Shown one piece after another: positions 22,001 through 31,296 of a stretch of 64,000 bases of DNA. A model generated the notes under the pieces. The model saw only the letters and a program-made list of their open reading frames with translations. It was not told the origin of the DNA and did no database searches. Origin of the DNA: Cymbomonas tetramitiformis (lineage: Eukaryota > Chlorophyta > Pyramimonadophyceae > Pyramimonadales > Pyramimonadaceae); the NCBI GenBank assembly GCA_001247695.2, contig LGRX02033467.1:1-64000 (forward strand). The letters run 5' to 3'. Every line of letters begins with the position of its first letter. Position 1 is the stretch's first letter. A program made the position numbers and the translations under genes.

Positions 22001-23146
22001 TCCCACGGTTTCTCCCTGACTCGAGCAGAAGACACTTCCTGAATGTGAGCCTGCTCGTAGCGTCATGTCACCCACGCCTGATCTGACTGCACTCACGCGT
22101 GTACGCTTATGGTGTCGGGCACTGAAGGTGGTGGTTCTCCCCATGCCCGTGGCTGTCTGCAGACGCGCAGTGGGACGAGCGCTTGGACTTGCGGGTCGAT
22201 CGGTTGGGAGTGCGGTCAACTGGTGCCACGTCACCTTCCGTCGGTTCTGCGTCACTCTGCAATCCCGCTGGCGCCGGCATTACCGAACCCCTGAGGCCAG
22301 GGCCGATACGACCACCCAGGTGAATATTCGTCCATGGATGCGTTAGCGGAACTCTCTGAGATGCCAAAGCTTCTGCCCATTCCAACCTCCTTGTGCCCAT
22401 CAAGTCCTTCAACCACATTTAACTTGCATCACGCTGATTGGGCGAATGCTCTGAAATGCGCTGATTGGGCGAATGCTCTGAAATGCGCTGATTGGGCGAA
22501 TGCTCTGAAATACGCTGATTGGGCGAATGCTCTGAAATGCGCTGATTGGCGTGCAGGTGGAGCGCACAGTACGCCTGCCTCCGCGGTTGAGGGCGTTACC
22601 CTCGGTAAGCGATATGGCACTCCCTGCGCAACCCATAAACATGATACACAAAAATAATTTCCTGGCAGTCTCTGAAGGGGCTGCAGTTGAGAGGTCGCAC
22701 AAACTGGTACATTAGGTTAAGCATTGGGCATCAACGTTGTTGTGCAAATGCATCGGTGGGGAAAAGTGCATGTTGGGGTATTCCCAGGAAGTCTCCCATG
22801 CCTCATCAAGGCGTTTCCTCGATATGGTGACTATAGCCACTGCATATTGATCTGATAGAGAGGGCGTAAAGAAGACCATTCAATGGTCCTACTTTGTGTC
22901 CAAGAAATGCTGAATAGTAGTGGAGCAAGGAGGCTCCTTGGTGTGCGGTGCGGATAATCCGAGATGCCACGTTCCGCTTTGCAGGATACCTTCACTAAGC
23001 TTGCAGATGCAAGAAGGAAGGCAGAAGAGTTTGAGGCAGCCATTCTTCAAAAAGAGAGAGCTCAGATGTTGACACCTGGCTTCCTAGATCCTCTAGGTGG
23101 GGAATTTGCGATGCCGGTGACGCCCACGTCTGGGAAGACCGCGTGA
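9836..23146 (+). CDS. Secreted/membrane NHL beta-propeller protein, many small exons
   Basis: I read one long plus-strand gene from a signal-peptide exon (9836-10030) to a terminal exon (22985-23146). NHL-type fragments (VYVADTWNSRIRQV, LFVADTGNNCIRAV, LYVTDTANAKVRLI, LYITDGWNQRVRFI), each followed or preceded by TLAGSG...F.DG...ARF.YP segments, lie in successive small exons bounded by CAG/GT sites between 9.9 and 17.1 kb. A membrane-span exon (20277-20414) and basic tail exons follow. The likely topology is an extracellular propeller, one membrane pass and a cytoplasmic tail. NHL propellers usually bind proteins, RNA or ligands; a receptor role is inference. Exons between 17.1 and 20.3 kb, and some inside the propeller, are missing from my model. 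The gene could be two genes, but tail-exon phases agree. Confidence 0.7.
10254..10295 (+). CDS. NHL gene exon 2
   Basis: A 14-codon exon, GIAMSPQGEELYVV, lies between ATGCAG and GTAACG. It continues the blade begun in exon 1 in phase 0. The exon with the matching VAD..N..IR segment was not found. Confidence 0.5.
10901..10980 (+). CDS. NHL gene exon: MVSTIAGTEAGFSDG segment
   Basis: After a CCCTCAG acceptor the frame gives MVSTIAGTEAGFSDGPPGV then ARFHYPH, ending at CAG|GTCGCT. This is the AG..GF.DG...ARF.YP half of an NHL blade. Boundaries are approximate. Confidence 0.55.
11531..11613 (+). CDS. NHL gene exon: VAVSPDGAKLYITDG segment
   Basis: GGTTGCAG precedes and CTACAG|GTGCCG follows. The translation VAVSPDGAKLYITDGWNQRV then RFIALAT is the core beta-strand part of an NHL blade with the conserved Asp and Asn. 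Confidence 0.65.
11740..11935 (+). repeat. 44-bp minisatellite in NHL-gene intron
   Basis: Four to five tandem copies of a 44-bp unit contain TGTAGAACCCGAGGTTGG and GCAGGGAGGCTTCCTG. It lies within the intron between exons 11531-11613 and 12132-12349. Differences between copies are single substitutions. Confidence 0.85.
12061..12155 (+). repeat. 36-bp duplication spanning an intron/exon junction
   Basis: The unit AAGTGTTCACGCTGGGCCGA...GGGGCGCAGGGC occurs twice in tandem. Its first part occurs a third time as the beginning of the NHL exon that starts near 12132 (GTGTTCACGCTGGCC). The tandem therefore copies the splice acceptor and exon start; see findings. Confidence 0.75.
12132..12349 (+). 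CDS. NHL gene exon with one complete NHL repeat
   Basis: This is the clearest exon of the gene. It translates as VFTLAGSGSAGFRDG, VARFYYPAGIAASRDG, VYVADTWNSRIRQVDTATG, then VGTFAGSARGKEDG: a full blade plus the start of the next. It ends at GAATG|GTAACT. The acceptor is GGCGCAG before 12132. Confidence 0.75.
12480..13429 (+). repeat. Degenerate edge of the 51-bp array
   Basis: Diverged units sharing CAGCACAAACC and GACGGGCTGG cores recur every 50-70 bp. They lead into the homogeneous array at 13430. There is no coding signal apart from repeat-induced open frames. Confidence 0.6.
13430..14625 (+). repeat. 51-bp minisatellite array
   Basis: About 23 tandem copies of a 51-bp unit contain GCATGTGGATGGGCCGCCCT and CCAGCACAAACCCTATTGCC. 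Because 51 is 17 codons, open frames of 270-360 codons run through it on both strands. They are repeat artefacts. It lies in an intron of the NHL gene. Confidence 0.92.
14880..14910 (+). CDS. NHL gene exon: GTYAKFSFPR segment
   Basis: A short exon lies between GGAGCAG and GTGTTC, coding GTYAKFSFPR, the ARF.YP position of a blade. Boundaries are inferred from motif and splice consensus. Confidence 0.45.
15054..15160 (+). CDS. NHL gene exon: LFVADTGNNCIRAV segment
   Basis: It is bounded by GCCGCAG and CAG|GTGTCC. The translation GEMLFVADTGNNCIRAVSSS then ANVQTLAGSGTKGFQ is a near-consensus NHL strand with the conserved Asp-Thr-Gly-Asn-Asn. Confidence 0.7.
15459..15518 (+). CDS. NHL gene exon: DGLGTMAKFSRPTGLA segment
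   Basis: TGATGCAG precedes and ACG|GTAGCA follows. The 20 codons give the DG...A.F..P.G.A part of a blade and follow naturally after the GF ending of exon 15054-15160. Confidence 0.65.
15609..15701 (+). CDS. NHL gene exon: KLYVTDTANAKVRLI segment
   Basis: It is bounded by GGCTGCAG and GCGCAG|GTCGGC, 31 codons. It carries the LYV.DT.N..VR.I strand of a blade. Confidence 0.6.
15848..15935 (+). repeat. 41-bp tandem duplication
   Basis: Two copies of a 41-bp unit (GGGCAGATGACGAGGCTCAC...) followed by a partial third. It lies in an NHL-gene intron. Confidence 0.8.
16526..16615 (+). CDS. NHL gene exon: NGTVRLNAPFDSVITSDG segment (approximate)
   Basis: The frame after GGCAG gives VTSLWVNGTVRLNAPFDSV then ITSDGLVLYV, the G.V.LN.PFD...S.DG..LYV pattern of a blade. 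The donor is not certain. Confidence 0.5.
16965..17112 (+). CDS. NHL gene exon: CIRRVSLETGIVTTLAG segment
   Basis: After GGCGCAG the frame reads DREAQCIRRVSLETG then IVTTLAGLMSDAEH, ending near GQARFAGLL. This completes the blade of the preceding exon and starts the next. The 3' boundary is approximate. Confidence 0.6.
17360..18180 (+). repeat. Composite 35-bp and 27-bp minisatellite
   Basis: 17360-17800 has 35-bp units (TGACATGCATCCGTGCGATG + ACGCGGTCAGAGCAC). 17811-18170 has a shortened 27-bp unit (TGCGATGACGCGGTCAG with GGCAA or CGCCC). Both share the ATGACGCGGTCAG core, so the 27-bp family derives from the 35-bp one by loss of about 8 bp. The 27-bp part is open in several frames as 9-residue repeats; I do not consider it coding. 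Confidence 0.9.
18181..19849. other. Part of NHL locus without assigned exons
   Basis: The remaining propeller exons should lie here if the gene is continuous, but I could not assign them with confidence. A tandem pair of about 52 bp (GGCATTTGCACAGAGCTGC... at 18785-18870) is present. Confidence 0.35.
19850..20165 (+). repeat. 32-bp minisatellite
   Basis: About ten tandem copies of a 32-bp unit contain GTCGATGCGTGTGAAGC and TTTCTACCC, with variable positions. It lies immediately upstream of the membrane-span exon. Confidence 0.85.
20277..20414 (+). CDS. NHL gene exon: transmembrane segment
   Basis: Exactly 46 codons in phase 0 lie between CCTGCAG and CAG|GTCGAC. Residues SLLLIMWWAVFTGTC then LGVTIAAVVLLVLWW form one strongly hydrophobic span, followed by basic YYGRSTMQRLRQ. 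This is the expected stop-transfer pattern of a type I membrane protein. Confidence 0.65.
21231..21465 (+). CDS. NHL gene exon: cytoplasmic tail part 1
   Basis: The frame GWLLGMMWPLAKRLL, VVIWGYVRLSPLVKG then LARLMRQMSGLTGRTAWRL is amphipathic and basic. The donor at 21466 (GTAAGC) leaves two bases, AT, completed to ATG by the next exon. The acceptor is uncertain: the phase does not fit directly to the membrane exon, so a small exon is probably missing between them. Confidence 0.55.
21770..21847 (+). CDS. NHL gene exon: WERVKDAMEWMEQRGG
   Basis: A 78-bp exon lies between GGTGCAG and GGTGCGAG donor sequence. Its first base completes ATG from the previous exon, and its last two bases (GG) are completed by the A of the next exon. 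Translation WERVKDAMEWMEQRGGLAGK is charged and helical. Confidence 0.65.
22163..22319 (+). CDS. NHL gene exon: RAVGRALGLAGRSVG
   Basis: It is bounded by a pyrimidine-rich CTGTCTGCAG and CCCAG|GTGAAT. One base plus 52 codons; it starts in phase with the preceding exon and ends in phase 0. Translation RAVGRALGLAGRSVGSAVNW then a run of basic residues. Confidence 0.65.
22430..22555 (+). repeat. 27-bp minisatellite
   Basis: About 4.5 copies of a 27-bp unit (GCTGATTGGGCGAATGCTCT + GAAATGC) lie in the last intron of the NHL gene. Confidence 0.85.
22985..23146 (+). CDS. NHL gene terminal exon
   Basis: After CTTTGCAG the exon starts in phase 0: DTFTKLADARRKAEEFEAAI then LQKERAQM, a short coiled-coil-like helix. 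It ends MPVTPTSGKTA and TGA at 23144-23146. Its phase fits the exon ending at 22319. Confidence 0.65.
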   Translation, partial: DTFTKLADARRKAEEFEAAILQKERAQMLTPGFLDPLGGEFAMPVTPTSGKTA

Positions 23147-24536
23147 GAGCAGCTTAGTGGCGCGCATGCACGTGGCGGATTTGGTGGAGCAATGCCAATA
23201 GTTTGATATTGGCGTGGAGGTGAGTCAATGAATCAATGTGGGTTGCGTACTGGAACGGCGTCATGGTTCGTAGGTTTTGGAGGCGATTCTTCCCAATAGA
23301 GAGTGCAAAATACATTGCATATGTTTGTAATCGGATCCTTGTCGTCCGCATGGCTTGTTTTGCTGTTGGGTCGATAAAGTGCTACATATATGGGAGTAAC
23401 GTATGCACGTTCGGCGGGCAGGTGGCTTTACGACGCGCGTGTATGAGTGGGGGATGGGTTAAGCGGTTATTTATAATCAACTGATTTTCGTATTGGCACT
23501 TGCTGGTTGGAAAATATGTGTACGCACGTCGGGCAAGCGATATCTAGGGAACGTCATTTGGACTTAATATTCGGTTTGTTTGGTTTCCCGATTTGATAGT
23601 AATACTGTTCGAGACTGGTGCTGCTTTATGCACTGCATTTATGCTGCGTGACCGATGTCGATTTGAATTTTCGGCGGTTTTCGCGCGGTTTTTGCTGTCC
23701 TAACAGTGTTCACGGGTGTGGCTATTTCGGTACTTCAAGGGGCCACTAGGCGTGATCAAAATCTGGATTTTGCTTTGGTTTTGGCCGTTGTGGGCGATGT
23801 GGTGGTTTTTTCCTGTCTATCGAGTGTTTAGTGTCGGTGCTTTGGTTTTCTTGCATTTGGATAAGGGGGGGTAGGAATCGTCTTTTACTTGACCGTGCTT
23901 TGCTTTCGATCGACACTGTGACGGTTTGTACTATAATGGTGGCTGTTATGACTGATCTGTACGCGCGATTGATTTCGGACGCATGCTGGCCACCGCACCG
24001 GTGGCTGTTCTTTATGCTGTCGTCGTATTATTAGTGACGGTGCGTTCTCGCCGCTGGATTCGCGTCGCTTGCGCGCACCTTCGTTGTTCGCTCTGGCTGC
24101 ATCGCGGTGGCATTTATGTATGTTTTGCGGGTTCTGGTCGTTCTAGCGGTTCTGGCCGTTCGTATATACCGTGGTGTATGTTATAAGAAATGAGATTTGT
24201 ATCATGTACTGACGATTGCATTTCGGTACGGTGCGCACTTCGATCTATGGATAAACTTCGCACATGCATCCCTTTTTAGTCACATGATGATGTGCCGCAT
24301 TCCACGAGTCTCGCAGGCCCCGTCGTGCAGGGATAAGGGTCGTGTTTGCCACGGTCTATATGATTCCGGATGCCTCTGATATACGGCGTCATGTCAATAC
24401 ATTTGCATGTGATGTGATGGCGTTTTTGAAGTTATTTAAGGGCCTTAATATATGTTATAAGAAATCAGAATAATAAAATTCCACTAACTAAGCCATCTGG
24501 TCGCTCGAAAATCGCATCGATCGTTATACAGTGTGT
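23147..24536. other. Intergenic region, nothing recognised
   Basis: Only short frames of mixed composition, with base composition more AT-rich than the NHL locus. No domain, RNA gene or repeat array is recognised. Confidence 0.4.
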
Positions 24537-25000
24537 ATATCTCTATGACGTGCCAATTGTTTTTTCCCACAGGTGGGAAATCGCTCCCCATCAAGCGTGG
24601 ACCACCTCACACCCGATTAATCTCACCCCTCTTCCCCAACCATAGCTAACCCGACCTCAGAGTGTCAAAGGCATTATCGCCTACCTCCCAAGCGGTCCCC
24701 GCCCTCCCCCGATTCGATGGGATGCATGTCCACTTACCGACGTGTCCATCACATCATCGCCCCTCCCACGTGTGCACCTCCGCCACTGCCTAATAATTTA
24801 CTATCTCGATTTGTGATAATTCTTTTCGGAATTTCTCCATCCCCACCCCTCATGAAGGCTGGTGCATGATCCAATGTACCTTTGTACTCCCCTTGTTCAC
24901 TCACAACACCGTGGGGGGCAAGTACGTGCCGCCCAAAGCCCGTACGCCCAGAAGTGTGTCTCACCCCCCAAATCTGGGGGGTAGCACGTCTTAGAGATAT
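24537..25000 (+). mobile_element. MITE-like element, copy A
   Basis: The 464-bp element has inverted ends ATATCTCTATGACGTGC and RC of GCACGTCTTAGAGATAT (one mismatch). It is non-coding. It is near-identical to copy B over most of its length. Confidence 0.65.
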
Positions 25001-25130
25001 GGTGCAACCCCTACACCTCAAAACTTGCTTCACCCCCCTTCTCCACCCCTTACCTCAACTGAATTAGACTTGGAGAGATTGTATTTGCAAAATTCCATTC
25101 CATCTTTCTTCATCACCGAGGGGCTGCACC
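25001..25130. other. Spacer between the two MITE copies
   Basis: The 130-bp spacer has ends that are themselves imperfect inverted repeats (GGTGCAACCCCT and RC of AGGGGCTGCACC). The whole A-spacer-B block may therefore be a composite element or a foldback loop. Confidence 0.4.
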
Positions 25131-25602
25131 ATATCTCTATGACGTGCCAATTGTTTTTTCGGAATTTCGGAAATCGGTCCCCATCAAGCGTGGACCACCT
25201 CACACCCGATTAATCTCACCCCCTCTTCCCCAACCATAGCTAACCCGACCTCAGAGTGTCAAAGGCATTCTCGCCTACCTCCCAAGCGGTCCACCCCCCT
25301 CCCCCCTCCCCCGATTCGATGGGATGCATGTCCACTTACCGACGTGTCCATCACATCATCGCCCCTCCCACGTGTACACCTCCGCCACTGCCTAATAATT
25401 TGCTATCTCGATTTGTGATAATTCTTTTCGGAATTTCTCCATCCCCACCCCTCATGAAGGCTGGTGCATGATCCAATGTACCTTTGTACTCCCCTTGTTC
25501 ACTCACAACACCGTGGGGGGCAAGTACGTGCCGCCCAAAGCCCGTACGCCCAGAAGTGTGTCTCACCCCCCAAATCGGGGGGGTAGCACGTCTTAGAGAT
25601 AT
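25131..25602 (+). mobile_element. MITE-like element, copy B
   Basis: The 472-bp element is in direct orientation to copy A with the same inverted ends. It differs mainly by small indels near 25140-25175 and a longer C-run near 25292-25312. Confidence 0.65.
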
Positions 25603-27667
25603 ACACATTTAATATGCGCAGTGCCGCATTTGTCGGCACCATCAGTGCGTCGATCGGTTGCGAGCATCAGCCAATAGCTTTTAGCAGTATCGTCGATCTG
25701 CGCTCAGCGCAAGCGAGGCTGCAGATGTCCAGCTGTTCGTTATCATTGAGCATTGATCATTAGAGCTGCACAAGTTGAACTGGTCTCGAATCCGACAGTC
25801 CATATCAAAAAGCCGACATCCTAGAGATCAAAATACGATATATTCCTTCGTCGCTCCCCAGAAATGTCTTCGGACCTTCCGATGTTCACGATCTGAAAAT
25901 ATTGGACGGCTCAACTTTAGTTGGGCACCACTATTGATCGTGATTGCGCTGGCGTTGCTGCTTTCTCTGGCGATGGGCGGGTCGCTAATGAGGCGGTTTC
26001 AGTCGCCGATCGTTGGATCGTCGGGTTTCGCCATCTCCGCCACATTTTAGTTTGGTGTTCGTTGGATCATATTGCATCATAATCGCTCGTCGTGATTCGA
26101 ATTTTGCTGTTGCTAAGTAATTTTGTAAGTAATGTATCGCCTTGGTCTAAGCTCATACAGGCCAGAAATGTGTAAGGTAATTTGACCAGGTTCTAATAAA
26201 CCATGAATATCAGAGGTTACGCCAGGCGGTTGCGGACGGGTGAGAACATTGCAAATTCGCACAGCTCCTGCGGTGCTCGCTTGCAGCGCGTTTGAGATTG
26301 GACTACGCTCCGCCTTTCGTACGTACGCTTTCTTATTTAGCTATCTGAGTTAATGCGTCTAACGAAACGGCGATGTTTCGTTCCATTGCGTGGAATGTGT
26401 GCCGTGCGTATGCGCGCACATCCGCCGGCGTAATCGTTGCAGCGTACCTCAGGCAGCCATGCTGTTCTCGCGCGCATACAGTAACGACTCGCGCGGGTGG
26501 CCATGATATCACTATTGCGTTGACAATAGGGTTACATATAATGTAGTATGGATATATCGGTTTCCGTCAGCGCACTTCACGCTAGTAGTGCCTCGTGCAC
26601 ATATACGGACGCGGCGATTGAAGTTGGTAAAATGTTGTCGGTCGTGCGCCCCGCATGAATGTAAACCATAAGCCTGATATCACGAGCGCGTGATTACATG
26701 GTTGCATTGTCGGCCACGATGAGCTAAAAGAGAATGTCAATACAATTGCTAGACATGGTCACACGTTATCGACCGGGCGTGAACAATTACTGTAGTATTG
26801 CGGTTGCGTACGTACGATGCCCTTCGGATTTTTCCTTGCATTTGGATGCGCTGTGTTGGATGTTGGCACTGAACGCATATGTATTTCCCCACCCAGTGCA
26901 GCAGGTACAGGCGTAGAGCGAAGGTGCTGCTCAATCCACGGCATTTGGACTCTTAGTATATTTTGGCAAAGCTCGATTAGGTTATGACGAACAGATCCAT
27001 GACACGAAAAAGCTGTTTGAAAAGTTGGTCGCAAATGGACTGTGGGGAGGCGACTCTCGCAATATGGTATCGCGGAGAGGTGCACGAGTTCCCTACCATA
27101 CGTATGGGTGGCGCAGAGGTAGTAATATCAGCGGCGCGCAATCTTACGGTGCGTGTTACACTATCTCATGATTGCAAATATGTCTATGTAGCATGTGCCC
27201 GAACTATTGTTATTCTCGCGTCAATATAGGTAGAAGACTCTTCGGCTATCGCGCGTGCTCCCACTCCTTGTAGCGCCCGCCGCCACTCGATTCCCACTTA
27301 TGCAAGTCCTGGCCTTGATTTGTTTTGGCATGCTTCGTTTCAAACTACCCGTTTTCACCACGCATTTTTGTGCAACAATTTGTTCCGAGCATTGGGTATA
27401 CAATGTATGTTACTCGCGCTACGTTTTGGATTGTCATCGCGGCGAGCGAGTCTTGCGATTGAAGGCGGCGGATCTCGGATCATCATTCACATTGCCGGCC
27501 ACATGCAGCCATGGCCAGTACGCACGCAAGTCGCGAAAAATCGAGTAGATTGCGCAAGGTATATGCATGCATGAGATGGGACGACGCGTGGGGATGAACT
27601 GCAGGCCGCACCGACCACTAATAAACAGGCTGCTTACACGGGTGGTACACAACTATGGGATTTACCA
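25603..27667. other. Gene-poor region
   Basis: No secure gene. The frame 26984-27229 (+) encodes VTLSHDCKYVYVA near its end, vaguely like a beta-propeller strand, but its neighbours give no support and I do not call it. Repeats are not obvious. Confidence 0.35.
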
Positions 27668-28405
27668 GTGGAAGTGGGAGCTACCATATTGGAAGCGCTT
27701 GGTGCACATGAGATTATGCGGGTATTTATGATTTCGCGATCGGTGTCCCAGTGGGTGCACGCGTCTTTACCACGGGTGACACGCCTACAATATGCCGTCA
27801 GTGACGTTGCACACAGTGTCCCGTATGAGCTATGGATGTTTGAGTTCTTGGTGAAACATGCCATGAAACACGTGCAACACATCACGATGAAGTGTGGAGC
27901 AGGCCATCCTCCGCCATCCATCAGTGAGGGCAATCAGAGGCCTTATTTAGTAGCGCCTGGCACATTTGTGTTTCTGAAATGCACCGAGTTGCGGCATTTG
28001 TATGTCAGCTCAGGATGTATGGACGTGACGGATGCATCGATACAAGTGGTGGGGGAGCGCTGCCCTCAGCTGCAGCACCTTGATGTGATGGGATGCTCGG
28101 GTGTGACGGATGCGTCGATACGAGTGGTGGGGGAGCACTGCCCTCAGCTGCAGCACCTTGATGTGATGGGATGCTCGGGTGTGACGGATGCATCGATACG
28201 CGTGGTGGTGGAGCGCTGCCCTCAGCTGCAGCGCCTCTATGCGATAGGATGCTCGGGTGTGACGGATATGTATCGATACGCGCGATAGGGGAGCGTTGCC
28301 CTCAGCTAATTCACATGGCTGTGAAAGGAGTCGGGTGGATGCTTGGGTATGACGGATGAATTGAAACGAGAGGTGGAGGAGCGCTACCCTCCGTTGGATA
28401 TCTAA
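27668..28405 (+). pseudogene. Cysteine-type leucine-rich-repeat protein, decaying 3' end
   Basis: The frame 27668-28288 encodes about 115 residues with a weak F-box-like start, then 26-residue repeats CPQLQHLDVMGCSGVTDASI. These LRRs are of the AMN1/FBXL kind, usually substrate-recognition parts of ubiquitin ligases. At DNA level three 78-bp copies are almost identical. Near 28265 an extra 2 bases shift the frame (GYVSIRAIGERCPQL). A further shift gives MTDELKREVEERYPPLDI with TAA at 28403-28405. The repeat remnants after the first shift show this was once longer. Whether the first 206 codons are still expressed is unknown. Confidence 0.6.
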
Positions 28406-30160
28406 GATCCTGTTTCTCAGATATACTCATAAATGTTTGGGTATTTATCATCCCATTTGCACGGACAACAGTGGTGTTGTGCTAGGACAACATGCAGTGT
28501 TATGCGCGGATGGCTTGGTAGTGGCATACATGCCAGTAGCGTGATACGCGCTTTACAGTATCAGCGCCCGAGACCCCTATCGAGGAAAGGACCCCCCTTT
28601 GTGGGAGTACACAGTACAATAGTACTGTGTAATAATGTGTCATACTGAAATACTGGCACATCATACTACATGATAATGTAGTAGACGCATATGATAGGTT
28701 GATGGGACTTGGTCATGCTGACTAGGATTACCTCAGAGAGTTGAGTGAATAAGTGATGACCAAGGCCAGCAAAGAAACAGTTGATTTTCTAATTACAGCC
28801 GCATGGTTTGAAATCAATATAACCTAATTCTTACTGCAAGTATATGCATTCAATCTTGACATATCAGTTCCTATGTCTGCAGAGCTGATCTGACAGTACC
28901 TAGGCAGTTAGTCAAATATGCGGTTCCATATATGACCCATAAGCAGTCTCACATATCTGTTAAGCGTGAGGCGTTACAGCCGACTCCTACAAGTGTGCTC
29001 ATCTTGCCTGACTTTTCAAGTCAAAGCCTATATGAGAGATCTGAACGATGTAATGATGTTCACAATACGCGATGGCTGCGGAGTCAGTAAACACAGCTGT
29101 GTAGGGCAGTCGCACAACTAGACTTCGACTTTCAATTGTTATCCGGTGGTTGACTAGGGGAAATGCAACCAGGGGCGATACCGCAGTATTTGATGGTAGT
29201 TGCACATACATAGGATTGAGTTTGTGACAAATGCGGATAAAATCATCAGATGGCAGATATTAGGTAGGCTTATAGCGACCTGGCCTTTGCATACAAAGCA
29301 CGTCGTGTGCTGCCGGCATATGCCAAAGTATACTGAGGCGCACCATACATAATGTTGAGCTTGGCGTTATATACAATAAGTCCCCGGCTGTTGTGTTAAT
29401 TACCACGTGGATCGTAACAAATCATATACGAAGTAATGTCGCCACACCTATGTATTGCAATTACTCACTCCAGTGTTCGGCTCGTTTTCACTATTCGCGG
29501 TATTCCTCAAATTCTGATGATGAGCTGGGCTTGAGAACCAGCTTGCTCATTTATTACACACGAATACAATGTGATTTTTCAGTAAGCAGGTCGACAGTGT
29601 ATATTTCAAACTACACTTATTAACTTCCAATATAGCAAACTGGATGTATGCGGAGTGTATACCGTAACATATTGAGCCATCCTCACTCCCCTTTCTGAAA
29701 CAGCCGTTAATGTCGACTACATGTTGGTGGATGCAGCTGACATCGTTGCATTATTTATATACATAGCCTATGCAACCCTTGAGTCCGTGGTGATTAGGAC
29801 ACTAATAAATTGGGTGCCAAAAACACCCAAGCAGCTTCCTCTACGTGGACGCCTTTTGCTGCAGAGGCCCACCACACCTCCCATACGTGCTTCAAACAAA
29901 TGGGGATGCAAGGCTACTCACATTGATCACCCGGAACGCAGGACGCACTCATTAACGCAGAAAATTGAACTTCGAGACGATAGGTCAACATTTCATTCAG
30001 GCATAGCTGATGGATTAGCCGCGGCCAATTCTGTGTATGTACTCCTCGTCTCTCGCTCGCTCTCTCTCTCTCACTGTGTGTGTGTGTACTCTAGCGGTTT
30101 ACATGAATGACCCCCCTCCTCCCATCTACTGACCGACATGAAGCCCGCCGACATGATCCA
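28406..30160. other. Gene-poor AT-rich region
   Basis: I see no gene. A short (CT)n/(GT)n run lies at 30045-30090. Other frames are short and featureless. Confidence 0.4.
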
Positions 30161-30164
30161 ACCT

Positions 30165-30215
30165 ACCATCATCCCAGTTGATGTGAGAAGCAGTCAATAA
30201 CTTTATACAGCAGTT
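30165..30215. repeat. Dispersed repeat, copy 1
   Basis: Contains ATCATCCCAGTTGATGTGAG AAGCAGT. The same ~45-bp block recurs at 30740 and 32286. On the minus strand all three read ASHI[H/N]WDD or a close variant. Confidence 0.55.
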
Positions 30216-30739
30216 GTACATACGACAAATAGAATCTACCCAACCCGGGAGGCTTTTTGTGCCTCCCTCGCACGGGCGCGCATATGGAATTTTTAATAGG
30301 AAGCAACATTCAGGTAAGGGGGAGAGCGCCAGAGGAGAGACTGGTGGGAGAGGAGGGGGTGAGTGCGAAGAGAACGGGAGAGAGCAAACGAGAGTTACCA
30401 TACCACACGATACCGGGAATCCTGAATACAGACTCACGACACAACTTGACTCAACGCCACCGAGCAAGGAGAACTAGATAAGCAAAGCTCAAGACGATGG
30501 GCCAATAAGTCAGGCTGTGCACATGTACCTGATACCTTGGGTGTGGACTCGTCGACTTTGCCCTTAGGGGAAGGGCTTCAGGAAAATTAGTGATTGCTTA
30601 TTGGGCTGCGGGTGTGAAGGGGGGCTTGCTTCCGTCCCAGTCCGGGTGTCCGTCGCGACTGACAGTACACGTGGCCCTTGCGAAGTGCGTATGGGTAAGA
30701 ATGAGAGAGAGAAGTGGGACTGGCCGTGAGGCATCTCGC

Positions 30740-30786
30740 TATCATCCCAGTGGATGTGAGAAGCATTCAGGAACAGTAGGGCGCAG
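30740..30786. repeat. Dispersed repeat, copy 2
   Basis: Contains ATCATCCCAGTGGATGTGAG AAGCATTCAGGAACAG. Related to the blocks at 30165 and 32286. Confidence 0.55.
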
Positions 30787-31296
30787 CCGTGACACACAAG
30801 ATGGGTTCCGCCGAACAGAGCGCATCATACGTGATTGTCTCCCATTTGTTGGGCACTCGCTCTTGACGCGATTTAAGGGGGGGTCATGGCAGAGCACCAA
30901 CCTACCTGGTTGTCCTCATACACATGTGCGTTGGGGGTCCAGCAGAGGGGACTTGAGAGGGAAAGGGGGGCCAAGGCGACGAACGTTACTAAGACATTAA
31001 CCGGGCCGTCAGGTTTTCCCGGGGCAAAGCCTCCTATAAACAAATCCAATCTGCTTTGGTCCCCTGCCGGATGGGGGCATCCTTGGGGACAGGAGGGGCA
31101 ACATGCGCCATCACAGAGGGGGCTGCGACACAGGGTGAGGTGAGCCGTGGAGGTGGGCTGGATGGGGGCGGTTAGGTGGACAGTTGCTTTGTGTTGCGTC
31201 TCCGTCGTCGAGAGCGGTTCAAGTTGGAGGGAAAGAGCGTGGATGATGGGGGTTTGGTAGTGGCTTGGGATGGCGGAGGGTGGCGACTTGCACGAC
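30787..31296. other. Intergenic region, nothing recognised
   Basis: G-rich sequence with open frames due to composition. No recognisable gene. Confidence 0.35.

Noticed and set aside
26984..27229. Plus frame ending in a propeller-like strand (VTLSHDCKYVYVA)
   Set aside because: A single short match without neighbouring blades or clear splice sites; not enough to call a gene.
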